43,475 nucleotides of DNA from an uncultured Eubacteriales bacterium (GTDB lineage Bacteria > Bacillota > Clostridia > Christensenellales > Aristaeellaceae): contig CACWLY010000012.1 of assembly GCA_902761825.1 (NCBI GenBank), positions 41,933-85,407 on the forward strand. Direction: 5' to 3'. Position numbers and translations under genes: made by a program. Below, one piece after another: positions 15,552 through 21,981 of the stretch (its first letter is position 1; every line of letters starts with the position of its first letter). The notes under the pieces were generated by a model. That model was not told the DNA's origin, did no database searches, and worked only from the letters and a program-made list of their open reading frames with translations.

Positions 15552-16796
15552 TTACTCGTTCGTCAGCTTCCACACCGCCGCGTCATGGGGCGGCAGCGCG
15601 GCGGTCAGTACGCTTTGGATCCTGCCGCTCCACATTTCTTCGGCCTTCGTGAAAGGAAGCTCGACGGCTTCCGGCGGGATCGTTACCGTCCTTGTTTCGT
15701 CGCTCAGGTTGAAGGCCGCCGCGTAGCAGCCATTCCCGTCTTTCCTCGGCGCGATCCAGGCGCATTCGGTTTCCGTCGTATACAGCGGATGCGCGCACCA
15801 GGTATCCTTTTCAATGCCCAGCACGCCGGCGTTGGTCAGCAGGCGCAGCGTGAAATCGTCGTTTTGCGGCAGGTCGCCGCCGATCATCAGCGGGGAGCGC
15901 ATCATGCACCACAGCGTCATCATCGCGCGCTGCTCGGCCTGGGTAAAGCGCGTCCAGTCCCTGCCGCCATAGCACTGGCGCAGCGCGCCAACGGGCAGCA
16001 TGTCGGCGTCCGGCCAATGCCCGGGCCCGGCGTGCACGCACCATTTTTCGGCGCGCTCGAACATCGCCCGAAGCAGCCGCCATTCATCCCAGAAATCGTC
16101 GGTGATGCGCCAGAGGTTTGCGTATTTTTTCAGGTGCTCCGCCCGCTCCAGCGGCGCGGGGCCGGGGGAAAGGCTGAGCACGATCTCCCGCCCGCAGTTC
16201 CGGCAGGCGCGGGAAATGATCTCTATTTCCTTCTCGCAGCGCGGGTATTCGCGGGCGATATCGTCGCACTTTACGTAATCCACGCCCCAGGAGGCGTACA
16301 GGCTGAATATGCTGTCATAATAGGCCTGGGCCGAGGGCAGATCGCATCTGAGCCCGTACATGTCGGGGTTCCAGGCGCAGATCGAATTGGGATCGGCGGC
16401 CTGATCACAGGTGAACGCGCCGTTCAGGATGGGCAGCCGCCGGTGCGCCGCCATGCGGGGCAGGCCGCGCATGATATGAATGCCGAACCTGAGCCCCAGG
16501 GCGTGCACGTAATCGGCCAGCGGCCTGAACCCCGCGCCGCCCGCCGCGCTGGGGAAACGGTTTTCGGCGGGGAGCAGGCGGCCGAAGCCGTCCATGCGCA
16601 CGTCGGAAAACGGTTCATAGGCATGGGTGGTGGCCGTGGGCTGATACCACTGGATATCCACCACGACGTATTCCCAGCCGAAGGGACGCAGATGCTTTGC
16701 CATATATTCCGCGTTGGCGCGCACGGCGTCCTCGGTCACCGCCGCGCCGAAGCAATCCCAGCTGTTCCAGCCCATGGGCGGATACTGCGCGATCAT
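15552..16796 (-). CDS. Glycoside hydrolase family 27, alpha-galactosidase-like
   Basis: 414 residues opening with PPMGWNSWDCFG, the GH27 hallmark. The barrel carries YVVVDIQW, GLRFGIHIMRG, the nucleophile in DYVKCDD (D178) and the acid/base Asp in WRITDDFWDEW (D233/D234). A C-terminal beta domain begins near 330. GH27 enzymes cut alpha-galactosides or alpha-N-acetylgalactosaminides with retention. The long loop after VVVDIQWYQPT and the motif CDQAADPNSIC are seen in bacterial members of uncertain substrate. There is no signal peptide. It is embedded between a DUF4317 gene (16-base gap) and recD2, an odd place for a sugar enzyme. Confidence 0.88.
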   Translation of the reverse strand: MIAQYPPMGWNSWDCFGAAVTEDAVRANAEYMAKHLRPFGWEYVVVDIQWYQPTATTHAYEPFSDVRMDGFGRLLPAENRFPSAAGGAGFRPLADYVHALGLRFGIHIMRGLPRMAAHRRLPILNGAFTCDQAADPNSICAWNPDMYGLRCDLPSAQAYYDSIFSLYASWGVDYVKCDDIAREYPRCEKEIEIISRACRNCGREIVLSLSPGPAPLERAEHLKKYANLWRITDDFWDEWRLLRAMFERAEKWCVHAGPGHWPDADMLPVGALRQCYGGRDWTRFTQAEQRAMMTLWCMMRSPLMIGGDLPQNDDFTLRLLTNAGVLGIEKDTWCAHPLYTTETECAWIAPRKDGNGCYAAAFNLSDETRTVTIPPEAVELPFTKAEEMWSGRIQSVLTAALPPHDAAVWKLTNE

Positions 16797-16812
16797 CCGG
16801 ATCTTCCTTTCT

Positions 16813-17946
16813 TTACATCGGCATGATGCTGATATTCACGCCGTTTACCTCCACGCCCTCGTCGGCGCGGATCAGGATATACTTGCTGCCGTTGATCACA
16901 CGCGTTTCCACCAGGTCGCTGTGATCGGGATCGACTTTGATCACCACGTTCGGCGTGCGCACCTCGAACTGCCGGGTGTCCACCACGTTGACGGCGCTTA
17001 CGTCCATTCCGCCGCCGAACTGCTCCTGATAGCGCTGCTCGAAGGCCGTCATCTTTTCTTCGGGCACGCCGCAGACCTCCAGCGCCTGCCGGATCTGCGG
17101 CGCGGACACCTTGAGCGGCGGCGCCTGCCGGTCGTGCTTCTGCTCGGCGATCTGTTCGCGCAGCTGATCGTGCACGCTCTGCACCACTTCCAGGCTGCAT
17201 TCCTCGGCCAGCGTATCCTGCAGGATCTCCCGGAAGGCTTCCTTCTGTTCGGCGGCGGGCATGGGCGGCGCGGCGCCGAACACGGCGCTGATAAAGCTTT
17301 CGTGGCTCTCGGCGGTGTCCTTGGTATAGCAAAGGGCGTTGTAGATATTGGCCGCGCGTTCCTCGAATGCGGGGAACATGAAGCCGAGTTCCGGCGCGCC
17401 GACTACCCAGTTGGGCTCCTCGGGATGGAACAGGTTGTCCCCCGCGCTGTAGGCGAGGCCGGGCTTGCTGAGCCTGACCGGGCATACGGCGCACAGGATG
17501 TATCTGAACATTTCGCCGGCGATATCGTCGTCTCTTTCGCCGCCGCCGCGAAAGGGGATGTCGTAGGCGTCGTGGGCCAGCAGGATCAGGCAGGCTTCCT
17601 GGGGATTCAGCCCGTCGATGACCCGCTGGAAAAACACCTGGGCCATGTCGTCGTCGTTCAGCGCGCTGTCCTTGAGCGCCGTCAGCAGCCTGTGCTCGTC
17701 GCTGACGCCCACGGCCTCGTTGGCGAAGGCGATGTCCACCAGGTTTTTATCCGGCGTGCCGGAAAGCGCCTTTTTGAAGATCGAGAGGTATTTTTCGCAT
17801 TCCTCCGGCGGCAGCGATACGGGCGGCAGGCGGAAGAGCGATATGATTTCTTTCTTGCTGCTCACGTAGCAGCCGCGGATGCAGGTCAGGTTATTGTTGT
17901 CCGGCGTCAGGCGGCGGCGGATCTCGTTGATATCTCTGCTGTTCAT
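16813..17946 (-). CDS. DUF4317 domain-containing protein
   Basis: A 377-residue protein recognised as DUF4317 by its start (MNSRDINEIRRRLTPDNNN...IRGCYV) and overall length. The family is nearly confined to Clostridia and has no known function. No signal peptide, membrane helix or catalytic motif is apparent. The C-terminus (VNVVDTRQFEVRTPNVVIKV) predicts a beta-rich module that would bind rather than catalyse. It is the first gene of the long minus-strand run ending with ftsK. TACAAT and TATGAT boxes lie 40-50 bases upstream, but no good -35 was found. Confidence 0.85.
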   Translation of the reverse strand: MNSRDINEIRRRLTPDNNNLTCIRGCYVSSKKEIISLFRLPPVSLPPEECEKYLSIFKKALSGTPDKNLVDIAFANEAVGVSDEHRLLTALKDSALNDDDMAQVFFQRVIDGLNPQEACLILLAHDAYDIPFRGGGERDDDIAGEMFRYILCAVCPVRLSKPGLAYSAGDNLFHPEEPNWVVGAPELGFMFPAFEERAANIYNALCYTKDTAESHESFISAVFGAAPPMPAAEQKEAFREILQDTLAEECSLEVVQSVHDQLREQIAEQKHDRQAPPLKVSAPQIRQALEVCGVPEEKMTAFEQRYQEQFGGGMDVSAVNVVDTRQFEVRTPNVVIKVDPDHSDLVETRVINGSKYILIRADEGVEVNGVNISIMPM

Positions 17947-18116
17947 GTTGTTTGTCCGTTTCTGAAAATTGGCGGATATTGCCGCGGAATCATTGTATCA
18001 TACTTCCGCCGGAAAGAACAGAGCCGATCTTCCGCGCGGCGGCAAAAAGCGTTCCCGGCAAAAGGCGGGCGATTGAATCTGTTTTGTATTTTTATGGCGG
18101 AAGATGCAAAACTTTA

Positions 18117-18145
18117 TTGACACTTTTTCGCGGGCAGCGTATAGT
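18117..18145 (+). promoter_or_regulatory. Consensus promoter of the ABC permease operon
   Basis: TTGACA (18117-18122), exactly 17 bases, then TATAGT (18140-18145). The transcript would start near 18152 and run through a Cys-codon leader ORF and a terminator before reaching the first permease. The remaining bases of the 17947-18116 gap hold only weak upstream boxes of the divergent DUF4317 gene. Confidence 0.85.
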
Positions 18146-18169
18146 TAAAACAGGAGGAGGTGCTGCGGC

Positions 18170-18250
18170 GTGAAAAAACGGACCGTGCGCTGGGAAGAGC
18201 GGGCGCTGTGTTGCAGCTGCGCTGTTTTTTGCTTGCCGCCGCGCTGCTGA
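18170..18250 (+). CDS. Cys-rich leader peptide (26 codons), predicted attenuator ORF
   Basis: GTG at 18170, AGGAGG nine bases upstream, stop TGA at 18248-18250. The 26-residue product has five cysteines, at positions 14, 15, 17, 21 and 26, in the order LCCSC...C...C before the stop. The codons are TGT TGC AGC TGC, then TGC and TGC. It is followed 20 bases later by an intrinsic terminator and then by an importer whose binding protein is cysteine-type. The order promoter, leader ORF rich in one amino acid, terminator, transport gene is that of ribosome-mediated attenuation. Experimental support is absent; a chance Cys-rich frame is possible but less likely given the second module at 20516. Confidence 0.7.
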   Translation: MKKRTVRWEERALCCSCAVFCLPPRC

Positions 18251-18270
18251 AACCTTTGAACGGATATGGA

Positions 18271-18301
18271 GGAGCGGGCCGCGGGGCGCCGCTCTTTTTT
18301 T
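18271..18301 (+). terminator. Leader terminator (attenuator) upstream of the first permease gene
   Basis: GAGCGG (18272-18277) pairs with CCGCTC (18289-18294), with further GC pairing possible inside, followed by seven T residues. It lies between the leader ORF and the permease start, so it would block the operon unless bypassed. GAGCGGGC also occurs in the leader ORF (18197-18204). That copy could pair with the same 3' arm and give a competing fold. No strong antiterminator with the 5' arm was found by eye. Confidence 0.8.
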
Positions 18302-18329
18302 CATCGGGGATTCCCAAAAGGAGATCGGG

Positions 18330-18995
18330 ATGGACTGGACGTTTATTCAGCGCTTTACGCCCATGTACGCGGAAGCCGCGCTGCTGACGCTGCGCATGGG
18401 CCTGACGGGCATCGCGCTGTCGATGGCGGTGGGGCTTTTGTGCTGCCTTGCCCAGCATTACCGGCTGCCGGCGCTGCGGCAGATCGCCCGCGCGTATATC
18501 GAGCTGGCCCGGAACACGCCGCTGCTGGTGCAGCTGTTTTTCCTCTATTTCGGCCTGCCCAAGGTGGGCGTCCGCCTGAGCAGCGAAACCTGCGCCGTGA
18601 TCGGCCTTACCTTCCTGGGCGGGGCGTACATGGCCGAGGCTTTCAGAAGCGGCCTGGAGGCCGTGGACAAAACCCAGCGGGAGGCCGGGGAATGCCTTGG
18701 CCTGACGGGCCTGCAAAACCTGCGGTATGTGATTTTTCCCCAGGCGCTTGCCACCGCTGTGCCCGCCGTATGCGCGAACGTGATCTTTCTGACCAAGGAA
18801 ACCAGCGTCTTCAGCGCCGTGGCGCTGGCCGACCTGATGTACGTCGCCAAGGATCTGATCGGCATGTATTACAAGACCGATGAAGCGCTGCTGATGCTGG
18901 TGGCCGCCTATCTGGTGCTGCTGCTGCCCATCTCGGTCGTTTTCTCCTGGCTGGAAAGGAGGCTCCGCTATGCAGGCTTTGGACGTGCTGCTTAA
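18330..18995 (+). CDS. Amino-acid ABC transporter permease (first of two)
   Basis: A 221-residue HisM/GlnP-type permease (PF00528) that forms half of the membrane channel. Five or so membrane segments are visible. The EAA loop that docks on the ATPase reads SGLEAVDKTQREAGECLGLTG, the usual form in polar amino-acid permeases. RNTPLLVQLFFLYFGLP is a further family hallmark. AAGGAG six bases before ATG supports the start. Its 3' end overlaps the second permease by 26 bases. Substrate is inferred as cysteine/cystine from the binding protein and the leader. Confidence 0.93.
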   Translation: MDWTFIQRFTPMYAEAALLTLRMGLTGIALSMAVGLLCCLAQHYRLPALRQIARAYIELARNTPLLVQLFFLYFGLPKVGVRLSSETCAVIGLTFLGGAYMAEAFRSGLEAVDKTQREAGECLGLTGLQNLRYVIFPQALATAVPAVCANVIFLTKETSVFSAVALADLMYVAKDLIGMYYKTDEALLMLVAAYLVLLLPISVVFSWLERRLRYAGFGRAA

Positions 18996-19638
18996 GGGCC
19001 GCAATCTGGCGCGCCTGCTGCAGGGGCTATGGGTCACGCTGAGCCTGTCGCTGGCGGCCATCGCGCTGTCGGTTGCGCTCGGCCTGCTGGTGGGCATGCT
19101 CATGACCATGAAAAACAGGGCGATCCGCGCCTTCTGCCGCCTGTGGCTCGAGACCATCCGCATCGTGCCGCAGCTGGTATTGCTGTTCCTGGTGTATTTC
19201 GGCATGGCGAAGGCCTTCGATATCCAGCTTTCGGGCGAGGCCTCGGCGGTGATCGTGTTCACCTTCTGGGGCGCGGGGGAGATGGGCGATCTGGTGCGCG
19301 GCGCGGTGCAGTCCATTCCCCGGCACCAGACCGAAAGCGCCAACGCGCTGGGACTGACCCGCGGGCAGGTGTACCGCTATGTCATCATCCCGCAGACCGT
19401 GCGGCGACTGATCCCGCAGGCCATCAACCTGGCGACGCGCATGATCAAAACGACCTCGCTGATCATGCTGATCGGCGTGGTGGAGGTGCTCAAGGTGGCG
19501 CAGCAGATTATCGACAACGCGCGCTACGACGCGCTGCAGGCCGCCGTGGGAATCTACGGCGTGGTGTTTTTCCTGTATTTTATCGTTTGCTGGCCCATAT
19601 CGCTGGCGGCCGGCAGGCTGGAAAAGAAGTGGGCGTGA
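18970..19638 (+). CDS. Amino-acid ABC transporter permease (second of two)
   Basis: A 222-residue permease of the same family, expected to pair with the previous one. It shows ETIRIVPQLVLLFLVYFGMA and the EAA loop GAVQSIPRHQTESANALGLT, ending in IPQTVRRLIPQ. The start at 18970 is preceded by AGGAGG. The overlap with the upstream gene implies coupled translation and a heterodimeric channel, unlike the TcyB-type systems that use one permease. Confidence 0.93.
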   Translation: MQALDVLLKGRNLARLLQGLWVTLSLSLAAIALSVALGLLVGMLMTMKNRAIRAFCRLWLETIRIVPQLVLLFLVYFGMAKAFDIQLSGEASAVIVFTFWGAGEMGDLVRGAVQSIPRHQTESANALGLTRGQVYRYVIIPQTVRRLIPQAINLATRMIKTTSLIMLIGVVEVLKVAQQIIDNARYDALQAAVGIYGVVFFLYFIVCWPISLAAGRLEKKWA

Positions 19639-19666
19639 ACCGCGCGTTTGAAGGAGGTACGTTTTC

Positions 19667-20443
19667 ATGGCCAATCCCCTGTTGGAAGTGCGCCATATCA
19701 GCAAGGGCTTTGACGGCACCGGCGTATTGGAGGATGTGTCGCTGACCGTCCACGAGGGCGAGGTGCTGGTGGTCGTCGGGCCCAGCGGCTGCGGAAAATC
19801 CACGCTGCTCAGGTGCATCAACGGCCTGGAGCGCATCGACAGCGGCGAGATCCTGCTGCGGGGAAAGCCCATTACCGGCGAAAAGCGCGACCTTGTGGCC
19901 GTGCGGCAGAAGGTGGGCATGGTGTTCCAGAGCTACGATCTGTTCCCGCACATGGACGTGATGGGCAATCTGCTGCTCGGGCCGACGAAGGCGCTCAGGC
20001 GGCCCAAGGCCGAGGTGGAAGCCGAGGCGATGGCCATGCTGAAACGCGTGGGCTTGGAGGAAAAGGCGCACGCCCTGCCGCGCACGCTCTCCGGCGGACA
20101 GAAGCAGCGGGTGGCGCTGGTGCGCGCCATGCTGATGAAGCCCGAAATGCTGCTGCTGGACGAGATCACCGCCGCGCTGGACCCCGAAATGGTGCGCGAA
20201 GTGTTAAACGTCGTGCTCGATCTGGCGAAGGAGGGCATGACCATGGCGATCGTGACCCATGAAATGCGCTTCGCCGAAGCCGTGGCCGACCGCGTGATCT
20301 TCCTGGAAGGCGGCGTGATCGTGGAGGAGGGCGCGCCCGCGCAGTTTTTCCATCATCCGAAAACCGAGCGCGCGCGGCAGTTCCTCAACACCTTCGTTTA
20401 CGAGGCGGCCAAAAAACAAAGCGAGAACAGCGCGGACGCTTGA
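19667..20443 (+). CDS. Amino-acid ABC transporter ATP-binding protein
   Basis: A 258-residue GlnQ/HisP-type ATPase. Walker A is GPSGCGKST (38-46), the Q-loop is VFQSY, the signature is LSGGQKQR (141-148), Walker B is MLLLDE (161-166), followed by ITAALDPEM in place of the usual PTSALDPE, and the switch histidine is in VTHEM. It powers import through the two upstream permeases. AAGGAGG lies just upstream. Its stop codon TGA (20441-20443) falls within the -35 box of the promoter for the downstream module. Confidence 0.95.
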   Translation: MANPLLEVRHISKGFDGTGVLEDVSLTVHEGEVLVVVGPSGCGKSTLLRCINGLERIDSGEILLRGKPITGEKRDLVAVRQKVGMVFQSYDLFPHMDVMGNLLLGPTKALRRPKAEVEAEAMAMLKRVGLEEKAHALPRTLSGGQKQRVALVRAMLMKPEMLLLDEITAALDPEMVREVLNVVLDLAKEGMTMAIVTHEMRFAEAVADRVIFLEGGVIVEEGAPAQFFHHPKTERARQFLNTFVYEAAKKQSENSADA

Positions 20444-20468
20444 CAGCGCCGTACGGGCATGCTATAAT
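20440..20468 (+). promoter_or_regulatory. Consensus promoter of the binding-protein unit
   Basis: TTGACA (20440-20445), 17 bases, TATAAT (20463-20468): both hexamers are perfect. The -35 box overlaps the stop codon of the ATPase gene. The 353-base gap 20444-20796 holds this promoter, a leader ORF, a terminator and a further small ORF. Confidence 0.9.
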
Positions 20469-20515
20469 CCAACCATTCCGATAGGTATTAAGGCTAATGA
20501 GAGGAGGCGCGGGGT

Positions 20516-20590
20516 ATGCGGACAGGATTCACCGGGATGTGGATGTGTTGTCGCCGCTCCGTGCGCCTGCCGCGTCCGGAAAGCCTTTGA
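20516..20590 (+). CDS. Leader peptide with Cys-Cys pair (24 codons), predicted attenuator ORF
   Basis: ATG at 20516 with GAGGAGG eight bases upstream; TGA at 20588-20590. The 24-residue product contains MWMCCRRS, with adjacent TGT TGT codons at 11-12 (20546-20551). The next nine bases, CGCCGCTCC (20552-20560), are perfectly complementary to GGAGCGGCG (20619-20627) in the 5' arm of the following terminator, so an antiterminator can form. A ribosome held at the Cys codons would cover part of this segment, which is not the classical trp-type geometry. The direction of control is therefore open. Confidence 0.72.
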   Translation: MRTGFTGMWMCCRRSVRLPRPESL

Positions 20591-20612
20591 CGTACCCTGA
20601 TCGGGCTGCGCA

Positions 20613-20654
20613 AAAGCGGGAGCGGCGGAGAAAAGAGCCGCGTTCCCGCTTTTT
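20613..20654 (+). terminator. Leader terminator (attenuator) upstream of the binding-protein gene
   Basis: AAAGCGGGA (20613-20621) with TCCCGCTTT (20644-20652), plus inner CGGC with GCCG, followed by a T-rich tract (TTTTTATTTT). It also ends read-through from the permease/ATPase operon. Its 5' arm can pair instead with 20552-20560 in the leader ORF. Confidence 0.9.
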
Positions 20655-20683
20655 ATTTTCAACGAACGCAAGGAGGAAAGCAT

Positions 20684-20764
20684 ATGCCGCGCAGGATGCC
20701 TTACCATGATTTCAACCGATGTTGCGCCGGAAGGCGAATCGCTTATTCCCCAATCGACGGCTGA
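20684..20764 (+). CDS. Small ORF of 26 codons with Cys-Cys pair, before the binding protein
   Basis: AAGGAGG stands about seven bases before ATG; TGA ends at 20764, 32 bases before the binding-protein start. The product contains NRCCAGRR, comparable to CCRRS of the leader at 20516. It lies after the terminator, so it would be translated only in read-through mRNA. It could add a translational control step or be a relic of a duplicated leader. No homologous family is recognised. Confidence 0.5.
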   Translation: MPRRMPYHDFNRCCAGRRIAYSPIDG

Positions 20765-20796
20765 TAAAATAAAGATAAAAAAAGGAGATTGAAACC

Positions 20797-21633
20797 ATGA
20801 AACGCTTTGTAAAGATGATCGTATTCGCCCTGATCCTGACCCTGACCGCCGCTGTCTTCACTTCCGCGCTGGCCGACAGCAAAGCCCGCAGCCTGGACGA
20901 TATCAAAGCCGCCGGCGAACTGGTGATCGGCGTGTTCTCCGATAAGAAGCCCTTCGGCTACGTGGATGAAAACGGCGAGTACCAGGGCTACGACGTGTAC
21001 CTTGCCAAGCGCCTGGCCGAGGATTTGGGCGTTACGCTCAAGCTGGTGCCGGTGGACGCGCCCAACCGCGTGGAATACCTGACCAGCGCCAAGGTCGATA
21101 TCATCCTGGCGAACTTCACCGTGACGCCCGAACGCGCCGAAGTGATTGATTTCGCGCTGCCTTACATGAAGGTCGCCCTGGGCGTCGTGTCGCCCGACAG
21201 CGCGCTGATCACCGACGTCGCGCAGCTGGCCGGCAAGCAGCTGATCGTCAGCAAGGGCACGACGGCGGAGACCTATTTCACGGCCAACCATCCCGAGGTC
21301 AAGCTGCAGAAGTACGACACCTACACCGAAACCTTCAACGCCCTGCTGGACGGCCGCGGCGACGCCCTGTCCACCGATAATACCGAGGTGCTGGCCTGGG
21401 CGATCGAGAACCCCGGCTTCACCGTCGGCATCGAAAGCCTTGGCAGCCTGGATACCATCGCGCCCGCCGTTCAGAAGGGCAACGAATCCGTCCTGGCCTA
21501 TATCAACGAGGAGATCGTCAAACTGGCCGACGAGCAGTTCTTCCATGCCGACTACGAAGCCACGCTGAAGGATGTGTACGGCGACGCCGTGAACCCCGAC
21601 AATCTGGTCGTTGAGGGCGGCGTGATCGATTGA
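20797..21633 (+). CDS. Cysteine-type amino-acid ABC transporter substrate-binding protein
   Basis: A 278-residue family 3 solute-binding protein. The signal sequence is MKRFVKMIVFALILTLTAAV followed by FTSALA-DS. The body shows strong CjaA/PEB1-like wording: GVFSDKKPFGYVDENGEYQG, DAPNRVEYLTSAKVDIILAN, FALPYMKVALGVV, SKGTTAETYF, RGDALSTDN, DEQFFHADYEATLK. CjaA of Campylobacter jejuni is a structurally known cysteine-binding protein. The protein contains no cysteine at all, so it has no lipobox, unlike most Gram-positive binding proteins; how it stays at the surface is unclear. It is the fourth gene of the importer, separately promoted. AAGGAG lies about 10 bases before ATG. Confidence 0.88.
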   Translation: MKRFVKMIVFALILTLTAAVFTSALADSKARSLDDIKAAGELVIGVFSDKKPFGYVDENGEYQGYDVYLAKRLAEDLGVTLKLVPVDAPNRVEYLTSAKVDIILANFTVTPERAEVIDFALPYMKVALGVVSPDSALITDVAQLAGKQLIVSKGTTAETYFTANHPEVKLQKYDTYTETFNALLDGRGDALSTDNTEVLAWAIENPGFTVGIESLGSLDTIAPAVQKGNESVLAYINEEIVKLADEQFFHADYEATLKDVYGDAVNPDNLVVEGGVID

Positions 21634-21756
21634 TGAAAGCGCTGCGGCGGACGGGGAAGGGAGACTTTTCTCCATCGCCTGCCGAATATACGGGAGAGGT
21701 TTCCGACGCGGGTTTCAGGCTGCCGGCAACCCCGTTCTCCCACCCGCGCACACAAT

Positions 21757-21797
21757 AAAAGGGGATGTTGCAGAAGCCAATCTGCAATATCCTCTTT
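21757..21797. terminator. Terminator-like hairpin after the binding-protein gene
   Basis: GGGGATGTTGCAGA (21761-21774) pairs over 14 bp, with two G-T pairs, with TCTGCAATATCCTC (21781-21794). It is flanked by AAAA on the left and TTT on the right, so it could work on both strands, better on the minus strand. Confidence 0.65.
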
Positions 21798-21875
21798 GTT
21801 AACAGGTATATTGGTTCTCACAAAAGAATGAGCAACAGTGAGTACCGGGAAATCGAAAAGGAAAAGGCGTTTCTC

Positions 21876-21929
21876 TCGATCAAATGGAGGATCCATTTGA
21901 TCGATGGGGCTGTGCAACAGCCCCTTTTT
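21876..21929 (+). terminator. Perfect inverted repeat followed by an intrinsic terminator
   Basis: TCGATCAAATGG (21876-21887) is repeated in exact complement at 21893-21904. It is immediately followed by GGGGCTGT-GCA-ACAGCCCC (21906-21924) and five T residues. The second hairpin is a clear terminator. The first, AT-rich one lacks a T-run and may be an operator-like site or a repeat end. Confidence 0.75.
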
Positions 21930-21981
21930 ACATGCGTTTTTCGTTTTTTCCGGGAAGAGCGGATGACCGGTTCCCGCAGGC

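Larger units (their letters stand above)
21634..21981. other. Intergenic stretch with three hairpins
   Basis: No gene is supported. It contains a bidirectional terminator-like hairpin (21757-21797), a perfect 12-bp inverted repeat (21876-21904) and a plus-strand terminator (21906-21929). The short open frames here lack ribosome binding sites and known motifs. Confidence 0.6.

Noticed and set aside
17947-18116. A promoter for the DUF4317-to-ftsK run
   Set aside because: TATGAT and TACAAT boxes exist, but no acceptable -35 at 16-18 bases, so it is mentioned in the gene entry but not listed as a feature.
18160-18387. An alternative 75-codon frame from GTG 18160 running into the first permease gene
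   Set aside because: Its start lies inside the ribosome binding site used by the Cys-rich ORF, and it runs through the terminator hairpin and into the permease in another phase.
20497-20709. A 70-codon frame starting at ATG 20497 across the leader
   Set aside because: No ribosome binding site precedes it, it reads through the terminator, and the shorter ORF at 20516 has a well-spaced GAGGAGG.
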